A stretch of 10,794 nucleotides of DNA from an uncultured Microbacterium sp. Lineage in GTDB: Bacteria; Actinomycetota; Actinomycetes; Actinomycetales; Microbacteriaceae. The notes under the pieces were generated by a model that saw nothing but the letters and a program-made list of their open reading frames with translations, had not been told where the DNA came from and ran no database searches. The position numbers and the translations under genes were made by a program. The stretch lies in assembly GCA_937926065.1 (NCBI GenBank), contig CALANM010000041.1, forward strand, positions 1 to 10,794, read 5' to 3'. This document shows positions 1 to 6,005 of the stretch, in pieces (positions within the stretch are counted from its first letter, which is position 1; each line of letters begins with the position of its first letter).

Positions 1-1210
1 CCTCCGCATCGAGACCGACGAGCACCCGACCCTTCTCACGCGAGCTCAGCTGATCGCGCTGCGCATCCGCGGGGGCGACCTGGGCTCCCTGCCGGTGATC
101 GCGGGACTGGTCGTCATCTGGGGCGTCTTCCAGACGCTCAATCCCGTCTTCCTGTCGAGCACCAACCTCGTGAACCTGACGATGCAGTGCGCCTCGATCG
201 GCACGATCGCCCTCGGCATCGTCGTCGTGCTGCTGCTCGGTGAGATCGACCTGTCGGTCGGATCCGTCTCGGGACTCGCGGCGGCCGTCCTGGCCGTCGG
301 GTTCGTGCAGGCGGAGTGGCCCCTCATCGTCGCGATCCTCGCGGCGGTCGGCTCGGGCACCGTCGTCGGGCTCCTCTACGGCTTCCTGTACACGCGGTTC
401 GGGCTCCCGAGCTTCGTCATCACCCTCGCGGGCCTCTTGGCGGTGCTCGGCGCACAGCTGTGGGTGCTCGGCGAGACAGGCTCGGTGAACCTGCCGTTCG
501 ACTCGTGGATCGTGCAGTTCGCGCAGCACATGTTCCTGCCCGCGTGGCTCGCCTACACCCTCGTCGTGGTGTCGGTCGCCGCGTACGCGTGGTCGCTCTA
601 CCGGCGGGCGCGCCGACGGGCCGACGCGAATCTCGACAGCCAGAGCGGCTGGGAGATCACGGCGCGCGCCGGCCTGCTGCTGGGGCTGCTGCTGGCCGCC
701 ACGTGGGTGCTCAACCTCTCGCGCGGCGTCGGCGCCATGTTCGTGTTCTTCCTCGCGCTGGTCGTCGTCATGCACTTCCTGCTGTCGCGCACCCGCTGGG
801 GCCGGGCCGTGTACGCGGTGGGCGGCTCGGTCGAGGCGGCGCGCCGCGCCGGCATCCGCGTCGAGCGGATCTACCTCTCGGTCTTCGCGCTGTGCACCAC
901 CCTCGCTGCCATCGGCGGGATCCTCGCGGCCGCTCGCCTCGCGGCGGCCAACCAGAGCACCGGCACGGGCGACACGAACCTCAACGCGATCGCGGCCGCC
1001 GTGATCGGCGGCGTCTCGCTCTTCGGCGGTCGCGGCACCGCCTTCGCTGCCCTGCTCGGGGTCATCGTCATCCAGTCGATCAGCTCGGGGCTCACCCTGC
1101 TGAACCTCGATTCCTCTGTGCGGTTCATGGTCACGGGAGCCGTGCTGGTGCTCGCCGTCATCGTCGACTCCCTGTCGCGTCGTACGCGTGCCGCTGTGGG
1201 CCGGGCGTGA
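1..1210 (+). CDS. Sugar ABC transporter permease (5' end outside window)
   Basis: Inner-membrane permease of the BPD_transp_2 family (ribose/xylose/fructose-type importers), which forms the sugar channel with an ABC ATPase. The reading frame is open from base 2, giving 402 visible residues. The GTG at position 95 is not the start: upstream codons already encode RGGDLGSLP, matching RGGEMGALP at residues 41-49 of the permease at 3345-4616. By that alignment only about 15-20 N-terminal residues are missing. Shared motifs are LLLGEIDLS, GGSVEAARRAGI and GGVSLFGGRG, and many hydrophobic segments are visible. The next gene on the + strand is a binding protein behind its own promoter, so this permease most likely ends a separate operon to the left. 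Its substrate cannot be read from the sequence. Confidence 0.93.
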   Translation, partial: LRIETDEHPTLLTRAQLIALRIRGGDLGSLPVIAGLVVIWGVFQTLNPVFLSSTNLVNLTMQCASIGTIALGIVVVLLLGEIDLSVGSVSGLAAAVLAVGFVQAEWPLIVAILAAVGSGTVVGLLYGFLYTRFGLPSFVITLAGLLAVLGAQLWVLGETGSVNLPFDSWIVQFAQHMFLPAWLAYTLVVVSVAAYAWSLYRRARRRADANLDSQSGWEITARAGLLLGLLLAATWVLNLSRGVGAMFVFFLALVVVMHFLLSRTRWGRAVYAVGGSVEAARRAGIRVERIYLSVFALCTTLAAIGGILAAARLAAANQSTGTGDTNLNAIAAAVIGGVSLFGGRGTAFAALLGVIVIQSISSGLTLLNLDSSVRFMVTGAVLVLAVIVDSLSRRTRAAVGRA

Positions 1211-1235
1211 GCGCTCACACAAGGTGTGAGTTCAC
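1207..1235. promoter_or_regulatory. Overlapping palindromes at the permease stop codon; LacI-type operator candidate
   Basis: GTGAGCGCTCAC at 1207-1218 is a perfect 12-bp palindrome and equals the core of the symmetric lac operator. It overlaps the TGA stop at 1208-1210. A second inverted repeat shares its right half: CTCACAC (1214-1220), AAG, GTGTGAG (1224-1230). A third weaker one, GTGAGTTCAC, lies at 1226-1235. No T-run follows, so a terminator is less likely than a protein-binding site. A LacI-family binder is inferred from the half-site only; no such regulator is in the window. Confidence 0.45.
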
Positions 1236-1266
1236 GGCCTAAACCGAGTGCGGACCGATATCAGTT

Positions 1267-1308
1267 CTTTATGTTCATGTCTTGACTCCAAGACATGAAC
1301 ACATAAAG
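1267..1308. promoter_or_regulatory. Long inverted repeat, probable repressor operator for the sugar operon
   Basis: The arms GTTCATGTCTTG (1273-1284) and CAAGACATGAAC (1289-1300) are a perfect 12-bp inverted repeat around the spacer ACTC. It extends outward with CTTTAT (1267-1272) against ATAAAG (1303-1308), offset by a 2-nt AC insertion at 1301-1302. It is AT-rich in a very GC-rich region, and its centre holds the -35 box of the candidate promoter. Such a site would let a bound repressor block RNA polymerase. ROK- or LacI-family sugar regulators are the usual candidates, but which one binds here is unknown. It could also fold as RNA, but it has no trailing U-run. Confidence 0.65.
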
Positions 1309-1309
1309 A
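1282..1309 (+). promoter_or_regulatory. Candidate sigma-70-type promoter of the xylF-like operon
   Basis: TTGACT at 1282-1287 (5 of 6 to TTGACA) is followed after 16 bp by TAAAGA at 1304-1309. Transcription from here would give a leader of roughly 55-60 nt before the ATG at 1375. Both boxes lie in or at the edge of the inverted repeat at 1267-1308, as expected for a repressed, sugar-inducible promoter. Confidence 0.5.
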
Positions 1310-1374
1310 TCGACGCAGTGCGACCCGCGCACCGAATCACAACGACTCGCAGTTTCGACGGTGAAAGGCGAAAG

Positions 1375-2466
1375 ATGAAGAAGTCCACTCTGCTTGCTGC
1401 TGCCCTGCTCAGCGGCACGGCACTCCTGATGGCGGGCTGTTCGACGAGCGGCACCCCCTCCCCCAGTGGAACCGAAGGCGGCGAGCCGCCTGCGGAGGCC
1501 GGTCGCGCCTGCGTGATCCTGCCCGACGCGGCCTCGTCTCCCCGCTGGGAGAACTTCGACCGCAAGTACCTGCAGGAGGGACTGGAGGGCGCCGGCTTCG
1601 AGGTCGACATCCAGAACGCGCAGGCCGATGTCTCGAAGTACGCGACGATCGCGGACCAGCAGCTCACGCAGGGCTGCGGCGTGATGCTCCTCGTCGACTA
1701 CAACGGCGCCGCTGAGGGCGTCGCCGCCAAGGCCGCCGGCCAGGGCATCCCGGTCATCGCCTACGACCGCCCGTTCAAGGGCGCCGACTACTACGTGTCG
1801 TTCGACAACGTCGAGGTCGGGCGCCTGCAGGGCCAGACGGTGCTCGACGGCCTCGAGGCCGCGGGCAAGGACCCCAAGACCGCCCAGGTGTTCTACATGG
1901 GCGGTGACCCCACCGACGGCAACGCGGCGATGTTCCGCTCCGGCGCCGTCGAGGTGATGGAGGCCGCGGGCATCAAGCCCGTCGCCGAGCCGACCGGCGT
2001 CTGGGACGGCGCCAAGTCGCAGACCAACTTCGAGCAGGCGCTCACCGCCAACGACGGCAAGGTCGACGGCGTCTGGGCAGCCAACGACACCAACGCCGAC
2101 GGCGTCATCAAGGTCCTGCAGGACAACAGCCTCCAGGGCGTCGCGGTGTCCGGTCAGGACGCCAACCTCGAGGGTCTGCGCAACATCCTCACCGGATGGC
2201 AGACCGCCACGGTGTACAAGCCGGTCAAGCTCGAGGCCGACAAGGCCGTCGAGGTCGCCATCGCGCTTCTGAACGGCGAGTCGGTCACCGCCGACCAGGA
2301 GCTCGAAGACGGCACGCCGTACATCGCTGTGACGCCGCAGCTCGTCGGTCCGGAGCAGGTCAAGGACGTCGTCGCGGCCGGTGACGCGTCGGCCGCCGAG
2401 ATCTGCACCGGCGAGATCGAAGGCGTCAGCCTCGCCGACAAGTGCGCCGAGTTCGGCGTCGAGTGA
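1375..2466 (+). CDS. xylF: XylF-like sugar ABC transporter substrate-binding lipoprotein
   Basis: Extracytoplasmic lipoprotein of 363 residues that captures a sugar and hands it to the permease. The start is ATG 1375, preceded by GAAAGG (1363-1368) with a 6-nt gap. A lipoprotein signal peptide follows, with charged KK, a hydrophobic core and lipobox LMAGC (18-22); Cys22 is the predicted lipidation site. The mature part is a type I periplasmic-binding fold (Peripla_BP_4). Motifs resembling E. coli XylF are AYDR (129-132), SFDNVEVG (142-149), GDPTDGNA (177-184), AANDTNADG (235-243), SGQDAN (259-264) and TATVYKP (277-283). D-xylose is therefore the likeliest ligand, but paralogues of this group bind other monosaccharides, so the symbol states similarity rather than proven substrate. 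It is first in an operon with the ATPase and permease that follow. Confidence 0.9.
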   Translation: MKKSTLLAAALLSGTALLMAGCSTSGTPSPSGTEGGEPPAEAGRACVILPDAASSPRWENFDRKYLQEGLEGAGFEVDIQNAQADVSKYATIADQQLTQGCGVMLLVDYNGAAEGVAAKAAGQGIPVIAYDRPFKGADYYVSFDNVEVGRLQGQTVLDGLEAAGKDPKTAQVFYMGGDPTDGNAAMFRSGAVEVMEAAGIKPVAEPTGVWDGAKSQTNFEQALTANDGKVDGVWAANDTNADGVIKVLQDNSLQGVAVSGQDANLEGLRNILTGWQTATVYKPVKLEADKAVEVAIALLNGESVTADQELEDGTPYIAVTPQLVGPEQVKDVVAAGDASAAEICTGEIEGVSLADKCAEFGVE

Positions 2467-2480
2467 TCGCCTGATGACGG

Positions 2481-2512
2481 GGGGCGTCGCGTCTTCTCAG
2501 GCGCGGCGCCCC
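2481..2512 (+). promoter_or_regulatory. Strong intergenic RNA hairpin between binding-protein and ATPase genes
   Basis: GGGGCGTCGCG (2481-2491) pairs with CGCGGCGCCCC (2502-2512) as an 11-bp stem with one G-U pair and a 10-nt loop. It lies in the 93-nt gap after the binding-protein stop. No U-run follows. In binding-protein-dependent transporters such hairpins commonly stabilise the upstream mRNA or partly terminate, so that binding protein exceeds the membrane components. That role is inferred here. Confidence 0.6.
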
Positions 2513-2559
2513 TCGCACGCCGCCCTCCCCGACCCACAGACATCGCAAGGAAGCGAGAC

Positions 2560-3348
2560 ATGACAGAACCCATCATCCGACTTCGCGGGGTGAAGAAGTC
2601 GTTCGGCCCCGTGAGCGTGCTGAAGGGGGTGGACCTGCAGGTCATGCCGGGCAAGGTCACCGCCCTCGTCGGCGACAACGGCGCCGGCAAGTCCACCCTC
2701 ATCAAGGGGCTCGCGGGCGTCCAGCCCTACGACGAGGGCGAAGTGCTCTTCGACGGGGAGCCCGTGACCCTCCATACCCCGAGGGATGCCGCCGCCCTCG
2801 GCATCGAGGTCGTCTACCAGGACCTCGCTCTCTGCGACAACCTCGACATCGTCCAGAACATGTTCCTCGGCCGTGAAGAGCTCTCCGCCGGCACGTTCGA
2901 CGAGGGCCGGATGGAGCGCGAGGCGTCGGACACGCTGCGCTCGCTGTCGGTGCGCACCGTCAAGTCGGTCCGCCAGAAGGTGTCGTCGCTGTCGGGCGGT
3001 CAGCGCCAGACGGTCGCGATCGCCCGCGCGGTGCTCAAGAAGGCGCGCGTCGTGATCCTCGACGAGCCCACCGCCGCCCTCGGAGTCGCGCAGACCGAAC
3101 AGGTGCTCAATCTCGTGAGCCGCCTGAGCGAGCAGGGCGTCGCCGTCGTCCTCATCAGCCACAACCTCGCCGACGTGTTCGCCGTCGCCGACGACATCGC
3201 GGTTCTGTACCTCGGGCAGATGGTGGCGCAGGTCAAGACCACCGAGACGACGCGCGACGACGTCGTCGGCTACATCACCGGCACGAAGGTGCCCGCCGGC
3301 GTCGAGCTGATCGGCACCGGCACCATCCCGACAGGAGGCGACGCATGA
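2560..3348 (+). CDS. Sugar ABC transporter ATP-binding protein, single nucleotide-binding domain
   Basis: Cytoplasmic ATPase of 262 residues that powers the transporter. Start ATG 2560 has AAGGAAG (2547-2553) 6 nt upstream. All ABC hallmarks are present: Walker A GDNGAGKST (38-46), Q-loop Gln88 in VVYQD, signature LSGGQRQ (144-150), Walker B VVILDEP (164-170) and switch His201. E. coli XylG and RbsA carry two such domains in about 500 residues. This protein has one, like FrcA-type and many actinobacterial XylG proteins, so a functional transporter should use a homodimer. The frame ends cleanly in an ATGA overlap with the permease, so this is not a truncation. A Gly/Pro/Thr-rich tail (about 245-262) follows the domain. 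Confidence 0.93.
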   Translation: MTEPIIRLRGVKKSFGPVSVLKGVDLQVMPGKVTALVGDNGAGKSTLIKGLAGVQPYDEGEVLFDGEPVTLHTPRDAAALGIEVVYQDLALCDNLDIVQNMFLGREELSAGTFDEGRMEREASDTLRSLSVRTVKSVRQKVSSLSGGQRQTVAIARAVLKKARVVILDEPTAALGVAQTEQVLNLVSRLSEQGVAVVLISHNLADVFAVADDIAVLYLGQMVAQVKTTETTRDDVVGYITGTKVPAGVELIGTGTIPTGGDA

Positions 3349-4616
3349 GCACCGACACGAGTCCTCGCACCGCGGCGGCACCCGACCCCGTGGCCAGCGA
3401 CCTGATCGGCAGCGGCGTCGAAGGCGGACTTCGCGAGCAGGTCAGCGCGTGGCTCCAGCGGGTGCGCGGCGGCGAGATGGGCGCCCTGCCCGCCATCGCC
3501 GGCCTGATCTTCCTCGCGATCCTCTTCGGCTTCATGAGCCGGTTCTTCCTGACGCCGCTCAACTTCGCCAACCTCATGAACCAGGCGGCGGCGTACGTCG
3601 TGCTGGGCATGGCCCTCGTCTTCGTGCTGCTCCTCGGCGAGATCGACCTCTCCGCGGGCGTCACCGGTGGCGTCGCGATGGCGACCTTCGTGGTCCTCAA
3701 CGTCAAGCACGGCTTCCCGTGGCCGGTCGCGCTCGCGATCGGCTTCGGAGTGGGTCTGGCCACCGGCGCCTTGATCGGCTTCCTGGTCGCCAGGGTCGGC
3801 ATCCCGTCATTCGTCGTGACACTGGGCCTCTTCCTCGGGTACCAGGGCCTGGCCCTCCTCATCATCGGCGCCGGCGGCCTGTACCCGATCAACGCTCCCG
3901 AAGTCATCGCGCTGCAGAACGGACGCCTGCCTGTCTGGGGCGGCTGGGTCATGCTCGTGGTCATCCTCGCGATCTCGGCGGGCACCGCCTTCTGGGACCG
4001 CCGCCGACGCACCCGGGCCGGCGTGCCGAACCGCGCGATCTCCCTCGTGTGGATCAAGCTCGCCGTCATCGCCGTGCTCGGCGGGTTCGCCGTCGCGGTG
4101 CTCAACCTCAACCGCTCGCAGTCGGTCATCCCCATCGAGGGCGTGCCGATCATCGTGCCGGTCGTGCTCGCGATCCTCTGGATCGGGACGTTCGTGCTCG
4201 ACCGCACGCGCTTCGGCCGCTATGTCTATGCGATCGGCGGCAACGCCGAGGCCGCCCGCCGCGCCGGCATCAAGGTGCGCTGGGTCAAGTGGTGGTGCTT
4301 CGTCATCGCCTCGGGTCTCGCCGTCGTCGCGGGTCTGTTCGCCCAGGCCCGCATCGGCTCGGTCGACGGCGCCGCCGGCCGCGACATCGTGCTGTCGGGC
4401 GTCGCCGCGGCCGTGGTCGGAGGCGTGAGTCTGTTCGGCGGACGCGGTCGCCTCGTGCACGCCGCGATCGGCGGCCTGGTCATCGCGACGATCATCAACG
4501 GCCTCGCGCTGCTTCGCCTCGAGGCGGGCGTCAACCTGCTCGTGACGGGCGGCGTGCTGATCCTCGCGGCGACGGTCGACGCGATCTCGCGCCTTCGCAG
4601 CGGCATGAGGGCTTAG
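3345..4616 (+). CDS. Sugar ABC transporter permease, XylH/FrcC-like
   Basis: Inner-membrane permease of 423 residues in the BPD_transp_2 family. Start ATG 3345 overlaps the ATPase stop by 4 nt and has AGGAGG (3333-3338) 6 nt upstream, so translation is probably coupled. A polar N-terminus of about 45 residues precedes many hydrophobic segments. Conserved stretches are LLLGEIDLS (95-103), IPSFVVTLG (153-161), AIGGNAEAARRAGI (296-309) and GGVSLFGGRG (359-368). A polar loop at about 218-230 (RRRRTRAGVPN) sits mid-protein; the left-hand permease has a comparable arginine-rich loop, which supports paralogy. It is the third and last gene of the operon, and it presumably pairs with the XylF-like protein and the single-domain ATPase. 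Confidence 0.93.
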   Translation: MSTDTSPRTAAAPDPVASDLIGSGVEGGLREQVSAWLQRVRGGEMGALPAIAGLIFLAILFGFMSRFFLTPLNFANLMNQAAAYVVLGMALVFVLLLGEIDLSAGVTGGVAMATFVVLNVKHGFPWPVALAIGFGVGLATGALIGFLVARVGIPSFVVTLGLFLGYQGLALLIIGAGGLYPINAPEVIALQNGRLPVWGGWVMLVVILAISAGTAFWDRRRRTRAGVPNRAISLVWIKLAVIAVLGGFAVAVLNLNRSQSVIPIEGVPIIVPVVLAILWIGTFVLDRTRFGRYVYAIGGNAEAARRAGIKVRWVKWWCFVIASGLAVVAGLFAQARIGSVDGAAGRDIVLSGVAAAVVGGVSLFGGRGRLVHAAIGGLVIATIINGLALLRLEAGVNLLVTGGVLILAATVDAISRLRSGMRA

Positions 4617-4636
4617 CGCGCTCCCGACGAGTCGGT

Positions 4637-4674
4637 GGGGGAACGGGCGGCGCTTCGGCTCCGCCCGTTCTCCC
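4637..4674. terminator. Bidirectional terminator hairpin with UUCG loop
   Basis: GAACGGGCGG (4641-4650) pairs with CCGCCCGTTC (4661-4670). Inside is a one-base mismatch, then GC-TTCG-GC, a UUCG tetraloop. The outer GGGG (4637-4640) pairs with TCCC (4671-4674), extending the stem. It starts 20 nt after the permease stop and ends 9 nt before the stop of the opposing gene, so it can serve both. It lacks a clean U-tract, as is common in high-GC actinobacteria. Confidence 0.8.
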
Positions 4675-4683
4675 TCTCGGCCG

Positions 4684-5061
4684 TCACTCCTGTTCGACCT
4701 CGCCCGCCCTGTCGCGCTCGGCGCGGCGCTTCGCGATCTCGGCCCGCAGGCGCTCCGCCTCGATCTCGCGTTCGAGATCGGCGAGCTGCTGCTCTGTCGA
4801 CCGGAAGTCGCGCGGCGACGCAGCCGGGGCCGGAGGCTCTGTCGCCCACGGCGCGAACTGCGGGGGCCGCGACACCGCGCGCTCCGGATACTCCCGCCCC
4901 ATCGCGAACCACAGGATCGAGCCGATGAGCGGCAGCAGGATCACCAGGAGCAGCCACACGAGCTTCGGCATGTGCTTCACCTGGCCCTCGGGACGCAGGA
5001 CGATGTCGACGATCGCGAAGATCATGACGGCCAGGGTCAGCACGGAGAAGAGCAGGGGCAT
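4684..5061 (-). CDS. Small PLDc_N-domain membrane protein
   Basis: Predicted integral membrane protein of 125 residues. Two hydrophobic segments (about 4-22 and 33-54) surround VKHMPKLVW; the second ends in LPLIGSILWFAMGRE, the signature of the PLDc_N domain (cardiolipin synthase N-terminal-like). The catalytic HKD phospholipase region is absent, so no phospholipase activity is expected. A Pro/Ala-rich linker (about 66-83) leads to a charged Glu/Arg helix (about 88-118) that looks like a coiled coil, probably cytoplasmic. Its cellular role is not known. There is no Shine-Dalgarno; instead TAGACT lies 6 nt before the ATG, suggesting leaderless mRNA. It is convergent with the sugar operon and divergent from the NYN gene. 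Confidence 0.82.
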   Translation of the reverse strand: MPLLFSVLTLAVMIFAIVDIVLRPEGQVKHMPKLVWLLLVILLPLIGSILWFAMGREYPERAVSRPPQFAPWATEPPAPAASPRDFRSTEQQLADLEREIEAERLRAEIAKRRAERDRAGEVEQE

Positions 5062-5067
5062 GGCGCG

Positions 5068-5096
5068 AGTCTAGGAACTTCCGCCGCGCGGGTCAT
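5068..5096 (-). promoter_or_regulatory. Leaderless promoter of the PLDc_N gene
   Basis: On the minus strand, ATGACC (5096-5091) is followed after 17 bp by TAGACT (5073-5068), which matches TAnnnT and ends 6 nt before the ATG at 5061. That spacing puts the transcription start at or next to the start codon. Confidence 0.5.
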
Positions 5097-5118
5097 CCCC
5101 CGGGCGGCATGCGCCTGA

Positions 5119-5124
5119 CACACT
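5119..5124 (+). promoter_or_regulatory. -10 box of the NYN gene, leaderless layout
   Basis: CACACT sits 6 nt before ATG 5131. It differs from TAnnnT only at the first base. No convincing -35 box is seen at 16-18 bp, and no Shine-Dalgarno precedes the ATG, so a leaderless transcript is the simplest reading. Confidence 0.4.
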
Positions 5125-5130
5125 GGACGC

Positions 5131-5985
5131 ATGCCGGATCCTCAGAACCCCCGCGTCGCGGTGTACCTCGACTTCGACAACATCGTCATGAGCTGGTACG
5201 ACCGCGTTCACGGCCGCAACTCGTACTCGCGCGACCGCCAGCGCATCGCCGAGGACCCGAGCGAGCCCGAGGTCGCCCAGCGGCTGAAGGACGCCATGAT
5301 CGACGTCGGCGCGATCATCGACTACGCGGCATCCTTCGGGACCCTCGTGCTCACGCGGGCCTACGCCGACTGGTCGTCCCCTGTCAACGCGGAGTACCGC
5401 TCACAGCTGGTGGCCCGCGCGGTCGACCTCGTGCAGCTGTTCCCTGCCGCCGCCTACGCCAAGAACGGCGCCGACATCCGGCTCGCGGTCGACACCGTCG
5501 AGGACATGTTCCGCCTGCCCGACCTGACGCATGTCGTGATCGTCGCCGGCGACAGCGACTACGTGCCGCTGGCTCAGCGGTGCAAGCGGCTCGGCCGCGT
5601 CGTCGTGGGCGTGGGGGTGGCCGGATCCACGGCCAAGTCGCTCGCCGCCGCCTGTGACCAGTTCGACGCCTACGACTCGCTGCCCGGCGTGCGGGCGCCC
5701 GAGCCCGCCGCCAAGAAGACCGAGGCGCCCGTGTCTCGCCGCAAGCGGGCATCGTCCGATCCGACGGCCGATCTGCTGGCTCGCGCCCTGCGCCTGGAGC
5801 AGGAGCGCTCCGACGACGGATGGGTGCACCTGTCGGCGGTCAAGAACCTCATGAAGCGCATGGATCCGTCGTTCAGCGAGAAGGGACTGGGTCACCGGTC
5901 GTTCTCCGACTTCGTGAAGGCGTACCCGAAGGTCGCCGAGCTCGACGAGTCGACCAACATCGTGCGCGTGCGCCTCGTCGCCTGA
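5131..5985 (+). CDS. NYN-domain predicted RNase with C-terminal LOTUS (OST-HTH) domain
   Basis: Predicted cytoplasmic RNA-acting protein of 284 residues. Residues about 8-185 form a NYN domain, a PIN-like metal-dependent nuclease fold. Acidic positions expected at the active site are present: Asp14 and Asp16 in YLDFDN, Asp115 in NGADIRLAVD, Asp121, and Asp141/Asp143 in AGDSDYVPL. A basic linker (about 191-208, including SRRKRASS) leads to a C-terminal domain (about 213-282) with DGWVHLSAVKNL, SFSEKGLGHRSFSDFV and a terminal beta pair (NIVRVRL), the pattern of a LOTUS/OST-HTH domain. LOTUS domains are RNA-binding modules and bacterial examples are often fused to NYN domains. The target RNA is unknown. 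The gene is monocistronic, divergent from the PLDc_N gene and convergent with the sirtuin 16 nt away. Confidence 0.88.
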   Translation: MPDPQNPRVAVYLDFDNIVMSWYDRVHGRNSYSRDRQRIAEDPSEPEVAQRLKDAMIDVGAIIDYAASFGTLVLTRAYADWSSPVNAEYRSQLVARAVDLVQLFPAAAYAKNGADIRLAVDTVEDMFRLPDLTHVVIVAGDSDYVPLAQRCKRLGRVVVGVGVAGSTAKSLAAACDQFDAYDSLPGVRAPEPAAKKTEAPVSRRKRASSDPTADLLARALRLEQERSDDGWVHLSAVKNLMKRMDPSFSEKGLGHRSFSDFVKAYPKVAELDESTNIVRVRLVA

Positions 5986-6005
5986 CCCCCGCGGAGCGGA
6001 GTCAG
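5982..6005. terminator. Short hairpin built from the two convergent stop codons
   Basis: CTGAC (5982-5986) pairs with GTCAG (6001-6005), and inside that CCGC (5989-5992) pairs with GCGG (5996-5999) around loop GGA. The outer stem contains the TGA of the NYN gene and the complement of the sirtuin TGA. It occupies the whole 16-nt gap and could act as a weak two-way terminator. There is no U-run. Confidence 0.4.

Noticed and set aside
95..97. GTG at 95 as the start of the first permease
   Set aside because: The frame is open to the left edge and the upstream codons match the N-terminal lead-in of the paralogous permease.
316..1242. Open frame of 308 codons overlapping the first permease
   Set aside because: It is a His/Arg-rich shadow frame; the permease frame has clear membrane segments and family motifs.
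1282..1374. Earlier TTG start for the binding protein
   Set aside because: It falls inside the -35 box and operator. Starting there would bury the lipoprotein signal peptide behind 31 extra residues. ATG 1375 has a good Shine-Dalgarno.
3275..4207. Open frame of 310 codons on the - strand opposite the permease
   Set aside because: Low-complexity Arg/Thr/Ser translation antisense to a well-supported gene, with no ribosome-binding site or promoter.
3449..5074. Long open frame of 541 codons on the + strand
   Set aside because: It lies in another frame of the permease gene and runs on through the terminator and across the opposing PLDc_N gene. The translation is Arg/Pro/Gly-rich with no recognisable fold, which is typical of GC-rich shadow frames.
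5081..5107. Imperfect inverted repeat CCGCC...CGGG / CCCG-GGCGG between the PLDc_N and NYN genes
   Set aside because: It needs a 3-nt bulge and is pure G/C; such matches are expected by chance at this composition, so I did not call it an operator.
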